Part shown: positions 4,916-7,343 of the stretch, one piece after another
Layout of the letters: the number at the start of each line of letters is the position of its first letter
Position numbering within the stretch: position 1 is the stretch's first letter
From: Acidobacteriota bacterium
Lineage (GTDB): Bacteria; Acidobacteriota; Holophagae; Holophagales; Holophagaceae
Length of the DNA stretch: 7,343 nucleotides
Direction of reading: 5' to 3'
Assembly (NCBI GenBank): GCA_021778785.1
Contig: JAJYBX010000091.1
Coordinates: 1 to 7,343, forward strand
Translations under genes and position numbers: made by a program
Notes under the pieces: model-generated
Told to the model about the DNA's origin: nothing
Database searches by the model: none
The model's input: only the letters and a program-made list of their open reading frames with translations

Positions 4916-7343
4916 CGCAGCTGAACAGCGACCGGAACCGGGTCCGGCCCCGGTGGCGGAGGGGCCTGCTGCCCCTTCTCCTTGTGGCGGGATGCGCCAT
5001 CCCCCTCGCCGCACAGGACCTCGAACCCCTCGTCAAGATCGAGGTGGTGGGGGCCCAGAAGCAGACCCCGGAGACGGTGATCTTCAAGTCGGGCCTGAAG
5101 GTGGGCGAGGATGTCCGCGACGTGGACTTCACCGCGGTGCTGGAGAAGCTCTGGAAGACCGGCTCCTTCGACGACATCAAGCTGGAGCTGGAGAACGCCG
5201 AGGGCGGCAAGAAGCTGGTGATCCGCATCAAGGAACGGCCCCTGATCAAGGAGATCGACTACCGCGGAGGCACGGAGATCGGCATCACGTCCATCAAGGA
5301 CAAGATCAAGGAGAAGAAGCTCACCATCAATCCCGACACGGTCTACGATCCCGACGCGGCGCGGAAGATCAAGAACCAGATCGTGGACATGGCGGGGGAG
5401 AAGGGCTTCCGCAACCCGGTGGTGGACGTGTCCCTGGAGCCCATGGGGCCCGGCGCCGCCCGCCTGGTCTTCGACATCAAGGAGGGCGGCAAGGCCCGCA
5501 TCTACACCATCCGGTTCCGCGGGAACAAGGTCTTCAGCAGCTCCCAGCTCAAGGGCGTGATGAAGAAGACCCGCCAGCACTGGATGTTCAGCTGGGTCAC
5601 CACCCACGACCTGCTGGTGGACAAGAACCTCGACGAGGACCTCGACAACATCAAGAAGGCCTACTGGAAGCTGGGCTACAAGGATGTCTTCGTGGGCAAG
5701 CCCACCATCGAGGTGGAGGACCGCACCACCGCGAAGCAGAAGAAGAAGAACGAGAAGCGCATCAAGGAGGCCAAGTCCCCGAAGTACGACCTGCGGGCCA
5801 CGCTCACCATCCCCGTCATGGAGGGCGAGAAGTACTACGAGGGCACCTTCAAGGAGGAGGGTGGCAAGCTCTTCCGTCCCGAGTTCTACCGGACGAAGTA
5901 CGCCGAGGTGAAGCGGGACAACAAGTCCTTCCTGAAGAAGTTCTTCAACATCAAGCCGAGCCTCGAGGACCCCAAGCCCGGCGCGAAGCCGGTGCCCTTC
6001 GACCTGGATGCGGTGAACGAGACCGTGGACAAGCTGAAGGAGGCCTACAGCGATCAGGCCTACATCCTCTTCCACGCCGAGAAGAAGTTCGAGGTCCGCG
6101 AGGAGAAGGGCCTCAAGTTCGTGGACACCAGCCTGAAGCTGGATGAGGGCGAGCCCTACACGGTGCGCCGCATCGAATTCGAGGGGAACACCACCACCAA
6201 GGACAAGGTGCTGCGCCGCAGCATGCTGATGCGGGAGGGCGACCCCTTCCGCACCAACCTCTTCAAGGACTCGCTGCTGTCCATCAGCCAGCTGAGCTTC
6301 TTCGACGTGAAGGGTTCCGATCCCAAGGTGGACCTGGTTCCGGACAAGCCGCAGGTGGACATCACGGTCCGCGGCGAGGAGGCCGGCGTCAACGAGCTGC
6401 TCTTCCAGGGCGGCTACGGCTCGCTGTTCGGCTTCTCCCTGGGCGTGAGCTTCTCCACCCGCAATCTGGGCGGCGGGGGCGAGACGCTCTCCGTCAGCTA
6501 CAACGGGGGCAAGTTCTCGAAGAGCATCTCCGTGGGCTTCACCGAGCCCTTCGTCTTCGACCTCCCGTACTCCTTCTCCACCTCCGTCTCCAATGGCACG
6601 GCCGACTACGACGCCTCCCGCGTGGGCATCGCCAACGCCTACAAGCAGTTCACCCGCAGCCTGGGTGTCTCGGTGGGCGCGCGCCTGAGCAACTGGCTGC
6701 CGGGCCGGCCCTGGGCCTTCTTCACCACCTATTCCGCGGGCTACAGCTTCTCCCTCATCCGCATCGAGGGCGGGCGCAACTACTACTTCCGGGACATCAG
6801 CAACCAGCTGACCTCCACCTTCAGCCAGAGCCTGACCTACAGCACCATCAACCACCAGTTCAAGCCCACGGCCGGCACCAAGCTGGGGTTCAGCCTGGAA
6901 TACGGCGGCTGGCAGTTCGGCGGGGACCGCCCCTTCCTGCGGGCCACCTGGGATTTCGCCAAGTTCACCAACTTCGCCGACCGCCACATCTTCGGCATGA
7001 ACGCAACCTACGGATACCTCCAGAACCTGGGCGTGGAGGATCTGCCGATCTACAACATGTACCGGCCCGGCGGCGAGAACAGCATCCGCGGCTACCGCTA
7101 CGGCCAGGTGGGCTCCATCCTCCTCGACAATGTCGGCAACCCCGTGTTCGTGGGCGGCAACAAGCAGTTCATCGCGAACTTCGAATACCAGTTCAAGATC
7201 GCCGAGCAGTTCCGCCTGGTGGCCTTCTACGACCTGGGCAACGCCTGGGCGCCGGGCACCAAGCTGTTCAGCCACGACACGATCTCCTACCGCAATGCCT
7301 TCACCGGCAACTACCTGACCTACACGAACCCGACCCTGGTCCG
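4912..7343 (+). CDS. bamA: outer membrane protein assembly factor BamA, 3' end beyond window
   Basis: BamA (Omp85 family) inserts beta-barrel proteins into the outer membrane. The 810 codons present have no stop before the window edge. An arginine-rich start (RPRWRRG, 12-18) and hydrophobic LLPLLLVAGCAIPLAA (19-34) form a signal peptide, with likely cleavage after Ala34; VAGC (25-28) also fits a lipobox. By secondary-structure pattern there are five POTRA-like domains: about 40-110, 111-195, 196-307, 308-415 and 416-490. The last, YTVRRIEFEGN onward, is the most typical. A lysine-rich insert (274-292) lies late in the third, and the fourth is enlarged. The barrel begins near 496 (LLFQGGYGSLFGFSLG) with the aromatic/glycine strand pattern, and contains the conserved loop-6 motif RGY (726-728, within NSIRGY). 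The final strands are missing. The ATG overlaps the clpC stop as ATGA, with GGAG (4901-4904) 7 nt upstream, so the two genes are probably co-transcribed and translationally coupled. Confidence 0.93.
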   Translation, partial: MTQLNSDRNRVRPRWRRGLLPLLLVAGCAIPLAAQDLEPLVKIEVVGAQKQTPETVIFKSGLKVGEDVRDVDFTAVLEKLWKTGSFDDIKLELENAEGGKKLVIRIKERPLIKEIDYRGGTEIGITSIKDKIKEKKLTINPDTVYDPDAARKIKNQIVDMAGEKGFRNPVVDVSLEPMGPGAARLVFDIKEGGKARIYTIRFRGNKVFSSSQLKGVMKKTRQHWMFSWVTTHDLLVDKNLDEDLDNIKKAYWKLGYKDVFVGKPTIEVEDRTTAKQKKKNEKRIKEAKSPKYDLRATLTIPVMEGEKYYEGTFKEEGGKLFRPEFYRTKYAEVKRDNKSFLKKFFNIKPSLEDPKPGAKPVPFDLDAVNETVDKLKEAYSDQAYILFHAEKKFEVREEKGLKFVDTSLKLDEGEPYTVRRIEFEGNTTTKDKVLRRSMLMREGDPFRTNLFKDSLLSISQLSFFDVKGSDPKVDLVPDKPQVDITVRGEEAGVNELLFQGGYGSLFGFSLGVSFSTRNLGGGGETLSVSYNGGKFSKSISVGFTEPFVFDLPYSFSTSVSNGTADYDASRVGIANAYKQFTRSLGVSVGARLSNWLPGRPWAFFTTYSAGYSFSLIRIEGGRNYYFRDISNQLTSTFSQSLTYSTINHQFKPTAGTKLGFSLEYGGWQFGGDRPFLRATWDFAKFTNFADRHIFGMNATYGYLQNLGVEDLPIYNMYRPGGENSIRGYRYGQVGSILLDNVGNPVFVGGNKQFIANFEYQFKIAEQFRLVAFYDLGNAWAPGTKLFSHDTISYRNAFTGNYLTYTNPTLV

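Noticed and set aside
2375..5014. Long minus-strand open frame (879 codons) opposite clpC
   Set aside because: It mirrors the GC-rich codon pattern of clpC, is rich in Leu/Gly/His/Gln/Val and shows no family motif, whereas the plus strand has all ClpC motifs.
4717..7275. Long minus-strand open frame (852 codons) opposite bamA
   Set aside because: It is a compositional shadow: low-complexity Leu/Val/Glu/Gly/His text with no domain, opposite a well-supported BamA frame.
1..7343. CRISPR array or toxin-antitoxin pair
   Set aside because: No regularly spaced repeats beyond the two tandem units at 49-94, and no plausible small two-gene pair.

Overview
This window is GC-rich DNA with strongly G/C-biased third codon positions, from a diderm (Gram-negative-type) bacterium. 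The diderm call rests on a BamA-type outer-membrane assembly protein. The AAA+ unfoldase next to it is ClpC rather than ClpA. ClpC plus BamA at high GC would fit Acidobacteriota (for example Holophagae) or a deltaproteobacterial/myxobacterial lineage. That placement is inference; nothing in the window fixes the taxon.

Layout. Positions 1-330 are a decayed accessory margin. The minus strand carries a remnant of a DUF3427-type helicase C-terminus, recognisable from YHDYAIS and FHWQSQN. It is broken by a short block of direct repeats (GGGGGTCA twice, TGTCGCC three times) that resembles an IS21-family transposon end. A perfect 11-bp inverted repeat then sits 6 nt before a plus-strand tRNA-Gly(TCC). 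A second, structurally imperfect tRNA-Cys(GCA) follows 7 nt later. A stretch with weak hairpins and a possible gene-end remnant (486-604) leads into an intrinsic terminator (606-645). A second terminator hairpin (694-720) separates these genes from a convergent minus-strand pair, tRNA-Lys(TTT) then tRNA-Glu(TTC), which lies directly downstream of purA.

From 971 onward the window is core genome. purA (AMP synthesis, minus strand) diverges from clpC across a 153-bp intergenic region. clpC (plus strand, GTG start) is joined to a bamA-family gene by an ATGA overlap; bamA runs off the right edge. The clpC-bamA junction suggests translational coupling of a cytoplasmic protein-quality-control unfoldase with the outer-membrane assembly machine.

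I found no convincing undescribed multi-gene system. The items most worth a second look are the degenerate tRNA-Cys, the interrupted DUF3427 remnant with its IS21-like repeats beside the tRNA-Gly gene, and the clpC-bamA overlap. The long open frames antisense to purA, clpC and bamA are compositional shadows and are not annotated.
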